From an uncultured Bacteroidales bacterium (GTDB taxonomy: Bacteria > Bacteroidota > Bacteroidia > Bacteroidales > Bacteroidaceae): DNA of 64,000 nucleotides. The stretch lies in assembly GCA_902779845.1 (NCBI GenBank), contig CACZCZ010000003.1:1-64000 (forward strand). The letters are read 5' to 3'. Each line of letters opens with the position of its first letter. Position 1 is the stretch's first letter. The position numbers were made by a program, and so were the translations under genes. Of the stretch, positions 25,907 through 32,513 are shown one piece after another. The notes beneath the pieces were generated by a model that worked only from the letters and a program-made list of their open reading frames with translations, ran no database searches and was not told the DNA's origin.

Positions 25907-26032
25907 TTCAGAGTCATCTTTTAGCTCTTCCTGCGCCTGTAGAGGAGGCTGCCGATGGCAAGGAGGATGATGAGGACGGAGAGGATGCAGGCCCAGAGGT
26001 TGGTCTTGCGTGAGGTGGCGGTGATGGTGTAG
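25907..26032 (-). pseudogene. Orphan 3' gene tail encoding a membrane anchor
   Basis: On the minus strand this segment reads YTITATSRKTNLWACILSVL followed by IILLAIGSLLYRRRKS and a stop: a C-terminal transmembrane helix with a basic end, but no gene body upstream. It is about 96 percent identical (by eye) to 27059-27183, the end of the lipoprotein gene at 27073-28155. It is therefore a duplicated tail or the scar of a deleted paralogue. Confidence 0.75.
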
Positions 26033-26152
26033 TTGGAACGATTATTCTGTCATGATGGAATGATGGTAGGAACATTTTTATGGCGTAGATCTAATAATAA
26101 AATGCGAGTTGACCGCGTTATATAATCAGGAAACAATAAATCGTGCAGCAGT

Positions 26153-26983
26153 ATGAAAACGCCTCAAGTTCTTTGCCTCCTTTCTGTTATGACCTTTGCC
26201 AGTTCTTGTAGCGATGCAGACGACAGCGAAAAGGAAGAACCTTCTGTAGTTGAACAATCTTACCAGCTGACAGCCATATTGACGGACAAGCAAAGTCTTC
26301 ATTTTACTTATAACGAACAAGGGCAAGTCTCTCATAGTGAAGAGAAGGACACATTGTCGGAGAACACCCGGTACAATGTGGAACGGGATTATTCCTATGT
26401 GCTGACGGATGGGTTTATTTTCTCTCGGAGTGTATATCATCGTGAGGGGGAATGGGGAACGAATAACAGAGAACTGGATTATAGAGACACCTTGTTCTTG
26501 AACAAGCAACAAAGGGTAGATAGCATCCATCGTCATTTGATAGCAGATGGCCATATTCAACAGTGGTTTGTTCTTTGGTATAAGTATGATGACGATGGAC
26601 AACTGACAGAGCTAAGCATGAAATCAAGTCAGGGAACGGGGAGGTGGAGCCAATGGCAAAGGCGGGGAACACTGGTGTGGCAAGATGGATGTGTTATGAA
26701 GTACGCACAACCAGGTGGTCAGCCAGACATTACCTACACTTATACAAACTTGCCGAACGACTTGTACATTGATGCACGCAGCAATCTTGTGTGGAACGAT
26801 TGGATTCCTCTCCTGCAATGGTTTGGTATGCGACCGCTGTACTTGCAGAAAACTCGAGAAGAGAATGGTGCACTCAGACAATTCAGTTATCAATATAATG
26901 ATGACCGCATTGTTTCAGAGACAATAGAGTCCATCATTGGGAACAGAATGGAAACAGGCGTGCTAAATCTTGTTTGGGAATAA
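26153..26983 (+). CDS. Putative surface lipoprotein, unknown function
   Basis: The 276-residue protein has a lipoprotein signal peptide ending FASSC (Cys at about 19). The following acidic run SDADDSEKEEP fits lipoprotein export to the outer surface in Bacteroidetes. The body is rich in polar residues with repeating patterns such as LHFTYNEQGQVSHSEEKD, WYKYDDDGQLTELSMKSS and FSYQYNDDRIVSETIES. These resemble the YD/RHS-like short repeats of DUF4595-type lipoproteins, which is a weak resemblance. No catalytic motif is recognised. A terminator-like hairpin follows at 26990-27025. Confidence 0.7.
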   Translation: MKTPQVLCLLSVMTFASSCSDADDSEKEEPSVVEQSYQLTAILTDKQSLHFTYNEQGQVSHSEEKDTLSENTRYNVERDYSYVLTDGFIFSRSVYHREGEWGTNNRELDYRDTLFLNKQQRVDSIHRHLIADGHIQQWFVLWYKYDDDGQLTELSMKSSQGTGRWSQWQRRGTLVWQDGCVMKYAQPGGQPDITYTYTNLPNDLYIDARSNLVWNDWIPLLQWFGMRPLYLQKTREENGALRQFSYQYNDDRIVSETIESIIGNRMETGVLNLVWE

Positions 26984-26989
26984 GGAAAA

Positions 26990-27025
26990 ACGACAAGGGG
27001 AGCGTGAACACGCGCCCTTGTCGTT
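26990..27025. terminator. Bidirectional terminator-like hairpin
   Basis: ACGACAAGGG and CCCTTGTCGT form a 10-bp stem enclosing GCGTGAACACGCG. It stands between the convergent lipoprotein genes. The adjoining 27030-27061 copies the last bases of lpdA, and the hairpin inner motif GGGGAGCGTGAA also occurs in the lpdA terminator at 35514. Confidence 0.75.
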
Positions 27026-27029
27026 GCTT

Positions 27030-27061
27030 CTGTGCGGTTAGTTGACCTCGATGAGGACTTC
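27030..27061 (-). repeat. Copy of the lpdA 3' end
   Basis: GGTTAGTTGACCTCGATGAG and the next bases match the end of lpdA (35560-35585), including the VLIEVN-stop codons on the minus strand. Here it follows the tail of an unrelated gene. Confidence 0.8.
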
Positions 27062-27072
27062 AGAGTCATCTT

Positions 27073-28155
27073 TTAGCTCTTCTCCGCCTGTAGAGGAGGC
27101 TGCCGATGGCAAGGAGGATGATGAGGACGGAGAGGATGCAGGCCCAGAGGTTGGTCTTGCGTGAGGTGGCGGTGATGGTGTAGCGTGAAGGGATAGAAGA
27201 TGGTGCCGTCGGGTTGTAGCGTGCCGTTCCCGGAATCAACGACGGTGCCAGGCATCGTGAGGGTGTAGGGCACGTTGAACCAGAGGATGTTCAGGCTGTT
27301 CATGAACTCCTTGTTCAAGGCCTTGCCGCAGGACGTTTCATCATTGAAGAAGGGGGCGTAGGCGTCTGAGTGGAAGAAGTTGCGAAGGGCTTCCTCGATG
27401 TTCACTCCCAGAATCTCATCACCTTGCGACAGAAGGTAGTTCGCCAGCGAGTCGTGCAGCTCAATGAATTGTTCGCAGCTGACGGGTGGATTGGCGATGG
27501 AATCGTAGTGAGCGACGATGAAGTCAAAGCCCGTCTTGAAGAGGTTGTCGTTGAGCCACTTGGTGATTTTAGGCTCCATCTCACTGAGCTTCTGTGATGC
27601 CTCGGCACCGCTCAGTCCCTCCACCAGATTGGGCCGACCTGTAAACCAATAGCTGATCTCTGCCTTGTCGGCGTAGTCGGTGGCGGGTAGCTTGAACGTA
27701 TCGCCTACGCAGTAGAAGGTCTCCGTGAAGGTGTATTCGGTGTAGAACCAGCGGAACCGCTTCTCCAACTTAGCATTAGACCTCAGGTGTACGCCATTTA
27801 GCTGTAGGGGTGTCTTTTCGCACATCTCTTCCACGGTCTCAAAAGGACACCAGAAAGTGGTGGAAACGGTGTCGCCTTCTCCAATCTTTGTCTCTGAACT
27901 ACAGAAAGCATCTATGTTAAGGCATTCCGGCATGGGCTGCGACCAGCCAATGCTGTTCCCTCCCCACAGGGAGTCGCGCATCTCCTTGGACATCACATTG
28001 CTGTATGTAATCTCGCGGAAATGATGGTTCAGGAAGTTACTGTGACTTTTCCCTTCTATGACGGTGTGCATCATGACTCTTGACTGGTAACAGGATGTGA
28101 GTAGCAAGGCTGCACAAAGGAGAACGACATGGTAAATGAATCTACTTGTTTTCAT
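27073..28155 (-). CDS. Putative lipoprotein with frameshifted C-terminal anchor
   Basis: The 360-residue product has a lipobox LLLTSCY (Cys about 22) and a body of unknown family (FREITYSNVMSKEMRDSLWG, ETFYCVGDTFKLPATDYADK, FNVPYTLTMPGTVVDSGNGT). After TIFYPFTL the annotated frame runs into a His/Pro-rich end (HHHRHLTQDQPLGLHPLRP) that looks unnatural. The alternative frame there encodes YTITATSRKTNLWACILSVL and a basic end, a C-terminal membrane helix, with a stop at 27066-27068. A frameshift near 27183 has thus replaced the anchor. The gene is third in a unit after an ECF sigma factor and a membrane protein, with which it overlaps by 14 bp. Confidence 0.7.
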   Translation of the reverse strand: MKTSRFIYHVVLLCAALLLTSCYQSRVMMHTVIEGKSHSNFLNHHFREITYSNVMSKEMRDSLWGGNSIGWSQPMPECLNIDAFCSSETKIGEGDTVSTTFWCPFETVEEMCEKTPLQLNGVHLRSNAKLEKRFRWFYTEYTFTETFYCVGDTFKLPATDYADKAEISYWFTGRPNLVEGLSGAEASQKLSEMEPKITKWLNDNLFKTGFDFIVAHYDSIANPPVSCEQFIELHDSLANYLLSQGDEILGVNIEEALRNFFHSDAYAPFFNDETSCGKALNKEFMNSLNILWFNVPYTLTMPGTVVDSGNGTLQPDGTIFYPFTLHHHRHLTQDQPLGLHPLRPHHPPCHRQPPLQAEKS

Positions 28156-28534
28156 AAAGCTTAGATCTTATTTGAGTATAACGAATTGTTTTCTTGCAGT
28201 CTTGGCAAAGACGATGCTTGTAAACTTCTCTTAGCGTGGAGGCGCCACTTCCAGCGCCCTTTGTGGTGGGAAGGGACTCCTGCGCCACGGGGGTGACGGT
28301 GTTGAACTGCAGATAGATGAAGAAGCCGATGATCCACATTGCGGCAAGGGAGAGTGTCGTGCGGAGGATAAGGAGAGCGTTTCCCTTCAACCTTTCTGCG
28401 GGGGAGGGAGTGGCAACCTCTGAGTCCAGAGAGTTCAAACGCTCCATAATCCTGTCTGTCAGTTCTGCGGGATGCTCCAGCGCTGGCTGCTTTGCGGACT
28501 GCAGTCTTTCGAGTATATCGTCGATGTTATTCAT
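28142..28534 (-). CDS. Single-pass membrane protein, putative anti-sigma partner
   Basis: The 130-residue protein has a cytosolic N-terminus (MNNIDDILERLQSAKQPALE), a segment ELTDRIMERLNSL and one membrane helix (LLILRTTLSLAAMWIIGFFIYLQF). A basic C-terminus follows, with a CQDC pair. It overlaps the ECF sigma gene by 8 bp and the next lipoprotein by 14 bp. Position and topology suggest regulation of the sigma factor, but no known anti-sigma domain is evident. Confidence 0.6.
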   Translation of the reverse strand: MNNIDDILERLQSAKQPALEHPAELTDRIMERLNSLDSEVATPSPAERLKGNALLILRTTLSLAAMWIIGFFIYLQFNTVTPVAQESLPTTKGAGSGASTLREVYKHRLCQDCKKTIRYTQIRSKLYENK

Positions 28535-29075
28535 AACCTAAGCATTTTAAACGTTGGCGTATAGTTTGGCGAGCCACGTGGAGATTGCTCTTTACCTGGG
28601 TCGCCGTGAAACCTGTCGCTTCCTCCACTTCTTGCGATGAGAGGCCTTCCAGCTGGCTGAGCGTGAACACAAGTCGTTGCTTCGGGCTGAGCTCCTCTGC
28701 CAAGAGGCGCACGATGGCCACCCATTCGCGGTTTTCTAATTCGAGCTGTCCGTCGGCAGAGGCGTAGCGGCGCAGCACCACCTCGTCCTTGGGCATAGCG
28801 ATGATGCGGGAGTGGCTCTTCAGTCGGTCAAGACAGAGGCGGGAGGCAATGGCATAGAGCCAAGTGGTGAAACGATGACGGGCCTCGTATTTACCGATGT
28901 TCAGCCACACACGTAGGAAGGTTTCCTGTACGATGTCCTTTGCCTCCTCCTCGTCGGCCAGTATCTTCAGTGCGACAGAGAACACCATCCCCTGACATGT
29001 CTCAACCAACGACCGGAATGCGTCCTTGTCGCCCGCCTGACATCTGGTGATGAGTGCTTCGTCTATTTGTGTCAT
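28527..29075 (-). CDS. ECF-type RNA polymerase sigma factor
   Basis: This 182-residue sigma-70 family protein shows region 2 (GDKDAFRSLVETCQGMVFSV, ADEEEAKDIVQETFLRVWLN, ARHRFTTWLYAIASRLCLD). After a linker comes region 4 (LSPKQRLVFTLSQLEGLSSQ and EVEEATGFTATQVKSNLHVARQ). Length and domain set are those of ECF sigma factors. It is first in an overlapping three-gene unit with a membrane protein and a lipoprotein, so it probably responds to an envelope signal. Confidence 0.93.
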   Translation of the reverse strand: MTQIDEALITRCQAGDKDAFRSLVETCQGMVFSVALKILADEEEAKDIVQETFLRVWLNIGKYEARHRFTTWLYAIASRLCLDRLKSHSRIIAMPKDEVVLRRYASADGQLELENREWVAIVRLLAEELSPKQRLVFTLSQLEGLSSQEVEEATGFTATQVKSNLHVARQTIRQRLKCLGYE

Positions 29076-29684
29076 TGTTTTGGAGTGCTTTTACTGGTGA
29101 TACGACCAAAAGGTACAAAAGTCAAAAAGGACAATACACTTTTCGACTTGCAGCTGAGTATAAGAAACCGATGTCGGGGAAAAAATTCCCTGTCATCGGA
29201 AGGGGGGGATGTGCGGTTAGTTGACCTCGATGAGGACTTCGGAGAGGGTGGGATGGATGTGTACCGTCTCACGGAGTTGTCGCAGGGTGGCGCCACGGTG
29301 TTGATGTGCGGCTTCGGGTCTGCGTAGAGAGCCTGTACGTCCTTCGGAGCACACGCCTTGAGTTGCCAGATCATCCTGAGCACCTCTTCTTCTTTTGTTG
29401 TGAGCTTTTGCATCGTCGATATAGTTTTTGACGCTGCAAAGGAAGACACTTTATGTGAAATGACCAAACAATAGCCACTTCCTTTAACGTTCTTTTTACG
29501 TTGAATATGTTATTTTGTATTGTCTTTAGCCTTCATGTACACCAACGCTAAGAACATGTCGCTTTTTGAAGAAATAAATGTGTTTTTTCCGTTTTTTTGA
29601 TTGCGAATACAAATAATGTTCTTCAGGGATGAAGCGGCACAAGTGGATTAAGCCCCACACAAGTGCCCAGTGCTGACATTGCTT
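29076..29684. other. Gene-poor stretch with chimeric remnants
   Basis: There is no intact gene here. The stretch holds a truncated BlaI-like start fused to a copy of the lpdA tail (29210-29413) and an AT-rich segment to 29630. It ends in a remnant ParE tail (about 29632-29650, reading EAAQVD-stop on the + strand). Confidence 0.75.
29210..29413 (-). pseudogene. BlaI/MecI-like repressor fragment fused to an lpdA tail copy
   Basis: From ATG at 29413 the minus strand reads MQKLTTKEEEVLRMIWQLKA...VQALYADPKPHINTVA, the first ~35 residues of a BlaI/MecI/CopY winged-helix repressor. At 29294 the sequence switches to an 80-bp copy of the lpdA 3' end (29215-29294 against 35560-35639, about one mismatch), read out of the LpdA frame. 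The rest of the repressor and any BlaR partner are missing. It is a recombination scar joining two gene pieces in the same orientation. Confidence 0.85.
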
Positions 29685-29754
29685 CTATGACGCCTCTAAA
29701 CGAGTTCGCATCTGCAGAATGTCCTGGACATTGCTGACGATACTGATGAGGCCA
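29636..29754. repeat. Tail-to-tail block, copy 1 (copy 2 at 34773-34892)
   Basis: The two blocks are nearly identical over about 119 bp. Each contains the last codons of a ParE-type toxin on the + strand (AAQVD-stop) facing the last ~22 codons of the membrane-protein gene 29685-30098 on the minus strand. Confidence 0.9.
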
Positions 29755-30098
29755 AAGGACATCAGCAGCGAGAGACCGGCAGTGGCAATAAGGCGGGAGT
29801 TCTCGGACAGCCACAACAGGAAACCCGTCTGTACTTGGAAGCTGACGAGGGGCACTTGAATGGGCGTAGATAGGACAAAGGCGATAGCGACGCCACCGCT
29901 GATGATGCCCACTACGAAGGCTGCCACCATCATCATCTTGTAGCGGCGGATGGTCCGTTCCTGATACTGTTTGAGGTATTCTACGGCATCCAATCGCTTG
30001 GTGAGTGAGGCCATGAAACGGTCGCTGTCCGTGAAATGCGGAGTCTGAGCGAGGAAGAGTTCCTCGAGGGCTTTATCTTTTGTCATAGTCATAGTCAA
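29685..30098 (-). CDS. Two-pass membrane protein next to an ECF sigma factor
   Basis: The 137-residue protein has a polar N-terminus (KALEELFLAQTPHFTDSDRF), a basic patch (QERTIRRYKMM) and two hydrophobic segments (MVAAFVVGIISGGVAIAFVL and LIATAGLSLLMSFGLISIV). It starts 25 bp after the sigma gene at 30124-30606, so they are probably cotranscribed and it may control that sigma factor. The gap between the two is filled by ATTAAAGATTAAGG repeats. Its 3' end is duplicated at 34773-34892. Confidence 0.65.
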   Translation of the reverse strand: MTMTMTKDKALEELFLAQTPHFTDSDRFMASLTKRLDAVEYLKQYQERTIRRYKMMMVAAFVVGIISGGVAIAFVLSTPIQVPLVSFQVQTGFLLWLSENSRLIATAGLSLLMSFGLISIVSNVQDILQMRTRLEAS

Positions 30099-30112
30099 TT
30101 ATCAATTTTTCA

Positions 30113-30146
30113 ACCCTTAATCTTTAATCCTTAATCTTTAATCTTT
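30113..30146. repeat. TTAATCTTTAATCC repeat at the sigma gene end
   Basis: Units of TTAATCTTTAATCCTTAATC overlap the C-terminal codons and the stop of the sigma factor gene at 30124. The terminal residues ERLKIKD are encoded by the repeat. Confidence 0.75.
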
Positions 30147-30606
30147 CCTTGAGCTTATCGCGGCCTCGTGAGAGTTGCTTCTTGACGGCATCCTCTGAGG
30201 TATCGGTAATTGCGGCTATCTCCTTGATATTGTAGCCGCTCAGGTAGAACAGCGTGATGGCCGAGCGCTCTTTAGGCGGCAAGGTGCTCAGCGCCAAGTA
30301 GAGGTCTTGATGCTGAAACGAGGAGTCAGCAGAGGAACTGCTGACCACTGTTCTCGCCTCATCGATGCTCTCCATCGTCCGTAGGCTCGCCCGATGATTA
30401 AGGAATGTGTTGTGGGCAATCTTGAAGAGCCACGAACGGAAGCGCCCTTTGTCCTGATAGCCAGCCGACGAGAGATAAGCCTTCACCAGCGCGTCCTGCG
30501 CCAAATCGTCAGCATCGCGTTGGTTGCCGCAGCAGAGGGCGAGCAAGAAGCCTCTGAGTGCCTCCTGCTCACGCTCCACATGTGCTATGAAAACTTCGCG
30601 GGTCAC
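30124..30606 (-). CDS. ECF-type RNA polymerase sigma factor
   Basis: This 160-residue sigma factor has region 2 (LCCGNQRDADDLAQDALVKA, KGRFRSWLFKIAHNTFLNHR) and region 4 (LSTLPPKERSAITLFYLSGY and NIKEIAAITDTSEDAVKKQL). The last codons and the stop lie in an ATTAAAGATTAAGG repeat. It begins 3 bp after the DUF6249-like gene and precedes a two-pass membrane protein. It is the second of three sigma cassettes in about 5 kb. Confidence 0.93.
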   Translation of the reverse strand: MTREVFIAHVEREQEALRGFLLALCCGNQRDADDLAQDALVKAYLSSAGYQDKGRFRSWLFKIAHNTFLNHRASLRTMESIDEARTVVSSSSADSSFQHQDLYLALSTLPPKERSAITLFYLSGYNIKEIAAITDTSEDAVKKQLSRGRDKLKERLKIKD

Positions 30607-30609
30607 AGG

Positions 30610-31071
30610 TTATGCCTGCTCTAACAGTTTTGCTTGCTCTGCCTCTATCTCCTTGGCCAACAACTTCTTTCCTACAAAGTAATTGACAAGGAAGGCGATG
30701 CCGATAGCCAATAGCGGGAAGCCTATTAAACTGCACATTATAAGCATTTCAGTAGGTGCTCCGCCTACTATACCTGCAGAGGCACAGAATGCTAAAATAC
30801 TAAGCCCTAAGAAACCCATGACACATCCCCACAGCAGTTTCGTGAGCAGCTTTTCCTTCAGCAGTTTCTTCTGGGGAGCCATTTTCTTGAGTAAATCCTC
30901 AATGTCTGTCTCAGCATTTTTCTCAATGGCTGCCAGCACAATCTGTGTGCGTTGGCTTGTCTCGTTGATTTTCTTGCGATTATCCAACCATACGATTAAG
31001 ATGGGAAGCCCAATACCACAAATGATAGCAATGATCTTAACAATCGACTCCATTAAAACAACGTCATTCAT
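30610..31071 (-). CDS. DUF6249-like membrane protein
   Basis: The 153-residue protein has an N-terminal helix (VKIIAIICGIGLPILIVWLD) and a charged middle (KNAETDIEDLLKKMAPQKKL). A pair of helices follows (LLWGCVMGFLGLSILAFCAS and MLIMCSLIGFPLLAIGIAFLVNY split around a short loop), with a Lys/Glu-rich tail. The pattern matches DUF6249 proteins, small membrane proteins often coupled to ECF sigma genes in Bacteroidales. It lies 3 bp before the sigma gene. The function is unknown. Confidence 0.65.
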   Translation of the reverse strand: MNDVVLMESIVKIIAIICGIGLPILIVWLDNRKKINETSQRTQIVLAAIEKNAETDIEDLLKKMAPQKKLLKEKLLTKLLWGCVMGFLGLSILAFCASAGIVGGAPTEMLIMCSLIGFPLLAIGIAFLVNYFVGKKLLAKEIEAEQAKLLEQA

Positions 31072-31239
31072 AGTTTTGTTTATTTATTGGTTTATACTTT
31101 TGTTTTCTTGACCTGGTCACTAATATAACAAGTCAGAAAGACAAAAGGTGACATCCCTCTTGTATTTTTCTTTCTCACAAAGCGGTTGTCCCTGTCTCAT
31201 TCGTCAATCCTCCTTTCTGAAGGTACGGGCCTTAATTCC

Positions 31240-31728
31240 TTAGTTCCCTGCAAGCAGGTCGTAGCGAATATCATCGCAGAGCATGGAACAGCCAGGGGAG
31301 GGGACTGGTTCGGCTTGGGCGGTCTGTAGCTGCTGAGATGGAGTGGGAACTCGTACAATGCGGGCCTCGTAGATGGTATCGTGAACGACTTCGTGGATGA
31401 CTTCGCGGATGATGGCGGACTCTCCCCCCGAAGACTCTCCCCCCGCCCTCCCTATCAGGGAGGGAGCAGAATGATTTTGACTATGTGAAAGGTGACTGTA
31501 TTCTAAGGTAATTGCCCCCTCCCTCACAGGGAGGGTTGGGGTGGGTCCGCTGGGTAAGCCTTTCCCCACAAGGAATCCCACCACTAAGGCGGCAGCTGTG
31601 GCTGCCCACCACAGTGGAGTGGGTGTGCGGCGTCCTTTCAAGGGGCTTGGTGCCACGTAGAGTTGCTCGTTCTGCTCGTCGCGAAGGTCGCGGGCGGCGG
31701 AGATGATATCAGAATCTTGAAGCTGCAT
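31240..31728 (-). CDS. Single-pass membrane protein after an ECF sigma factor, with repeat-derived insertions
   Basis: The 162-residue protein has a cytosolic part (QLQDSDIISAARDLRDEQNE), one membrane helix (LWWAATAAALVVGFLVG) and a periplasmic part with HEVVHDTIYEARIVRV. It ends in CDDIRYDLLAGN. It lies downstream of the sigma gene at 31842 and is a candidate anti-sigma partner. Two stretches just after the helix (GPTPTLPVREG and SAPSLIGRAGGESSGGES) are encoded by CCCTCCCT/AGGGAGGG palindromes, so they look like in-frame insertions. The 3' end is copied at 34892-34919. Confidence 0.65.
   Translation of the reverse strand: MQLQDSDIISAARDLRDEQNEQLYVAPSPLKGRRTPTPLWWAATAAALVVGFLVGKGLPSGPTPTLPVREGAITLEYSHLSHSQNHSAPSLIGRAGGESSGGESAIIREVIHEVVHDTIYEARIVRVPTPSQQLQTAQAEPVPSPGCSMLCDDIRYDLLAGN
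31418..31549. repeat. Two CCCTCCCT palindromes inside the anti-sigma-like gene
   Basis: GCCCTCCCTATCAGGGAGGG (near 31443-31463) and CCCTCCCTCACAGGGAGGG (near 31516-31536) are separate hairpins. Both are flanked by pyrimidine- or purine-rich arms and kept in frame in the gene at 31240-31728. Confidence 0.8.
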
Positions 31729-31841
31729 AAGTCGAAAATATTAATGGTTAATTCGTGGATCTAATTGATGGTGATTTGTGTGAAAAGGTTCTTTCACATG
31801 AATGACCATGAATGGGGTACATATAATTATTCATGAATACA

Positions 31842-32408
31842 TTAAGTTCGGTACTGCTTTAACTGCTGCCGAATGAGTTGCATGGTCTTATGCAGTCGGC
31901 TTTTGACGGTGCCCATGGGTATTTCGAGGATGGAGGCGATTTGCGGAACGGTGAGTTCTTCCTCGTAGTGGAGAGAGAAGAGCAGGCGCAGGGGTGGCGG
32001 CAGATTGTCGAGGACTGCGACAAGGGCGCGCTTTAACGTCTCGCGGTCCATCTCTATTTCGATGTTCTCCGTAGCGAGGGGTTCTGCATCGAGAGTGGCG
32101 AGATAATCTGTCTCATAGGCATTGCGGCGATAGCGGTTGCGGCAGAGGTTGTAGGCAATGGTGAAGAGCCATGTGGCGAAGTCACGCCCTTCGACATAGC
32201 GGTCGCGTGCCTCAAAGAGCCGGAGGAAGGCATCGTGCGTGGCATCTGCTGCTGCATCTTCATCGCCGCCCAGCTGACGAAAGAAGAATCCTTGCAGCCG
32301 ACGGGCATAGCGGCGGTACAACTCCTCAAAAGCCGCATCACTACCAGCGCCGACGCGCAGCATCAGCTGCTCGTCAGACTGCTGGCGGAGTGGATGGAAG
32401 CTTATCAT
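31842..32408 (-). CDS. ECF-type RNA polymerase sigma factor
   Basis: The 188-residue protein shows region 2 (VGAGSDAAFEELYRRYARRL, GGDEDAAADATHDAFLRLFE, GRDFATWLFTIAYNLCRNRY) and region 4 (DNLPPPLRLLFSLHYEEELT and VPQIASILEIPMGTVKSRLH). It is preceded, 38 bp away, by a secreted-protein gene and followed by a single-pass membrane protein that is probably its regulator. It is the third sigma cassette of the region. Confidence 0.93.
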   Translation of the reverse strand: MISFHPLRQQSDEQLMLRVGAGSDAAFEELYRRYARRLQGFFFRQLGGDEDAAADATHDAFLRLFEARDRYVEGRDFATWLFTIAYNLCRNRYRRNAYETDYLATLDAEPLATENIEIEMDRETLKRALVAVLDNLPPPLRLLFSLHYEEELTVPQIASILEIPMGTVKSRLHKTMQLIRQQLKQYRT

Positions 32409-32410
32409 TA

Positions 32411-32513
32411 GTGAAAAATGAAAGAATGAAAAGTGAAAAATGTGATTTACTTTTGATGAACGGAGGGTTGGCTCCAGTTAATTCTATTTTTCACTCCTTC
32501 ACTCTTCACTTCT
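32411..32513. repeat. GTGAAAAATGA-class inverted-repeat element
   Basis: The left arm (32411-32443) and right arm (about 32487-32513) are inverted around a roughly 45-bp centre. The element spans the end of the gene at 32447, whose last ~25 residues (including EVKSEGVKNRIN) are encoded by the right arm and the centre. Confidence 0.8.

Larger units (their letters stand above)
25679..26152. other. Gene-poor stretch with hairpin, tandem repeat and an orphan gene tail
   Basis: There is no intact gene between the YihY promoter and the lipoprotein at 26153. The stretch contains a perfect 9-bp hairpin (25763-25782, TTTTCTCACAAGTGAGAAAA), a 22-bp tandem repeat (25788-25843) and a duplicated 3' gene end (25907-26032). 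Confidence 0.8.
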
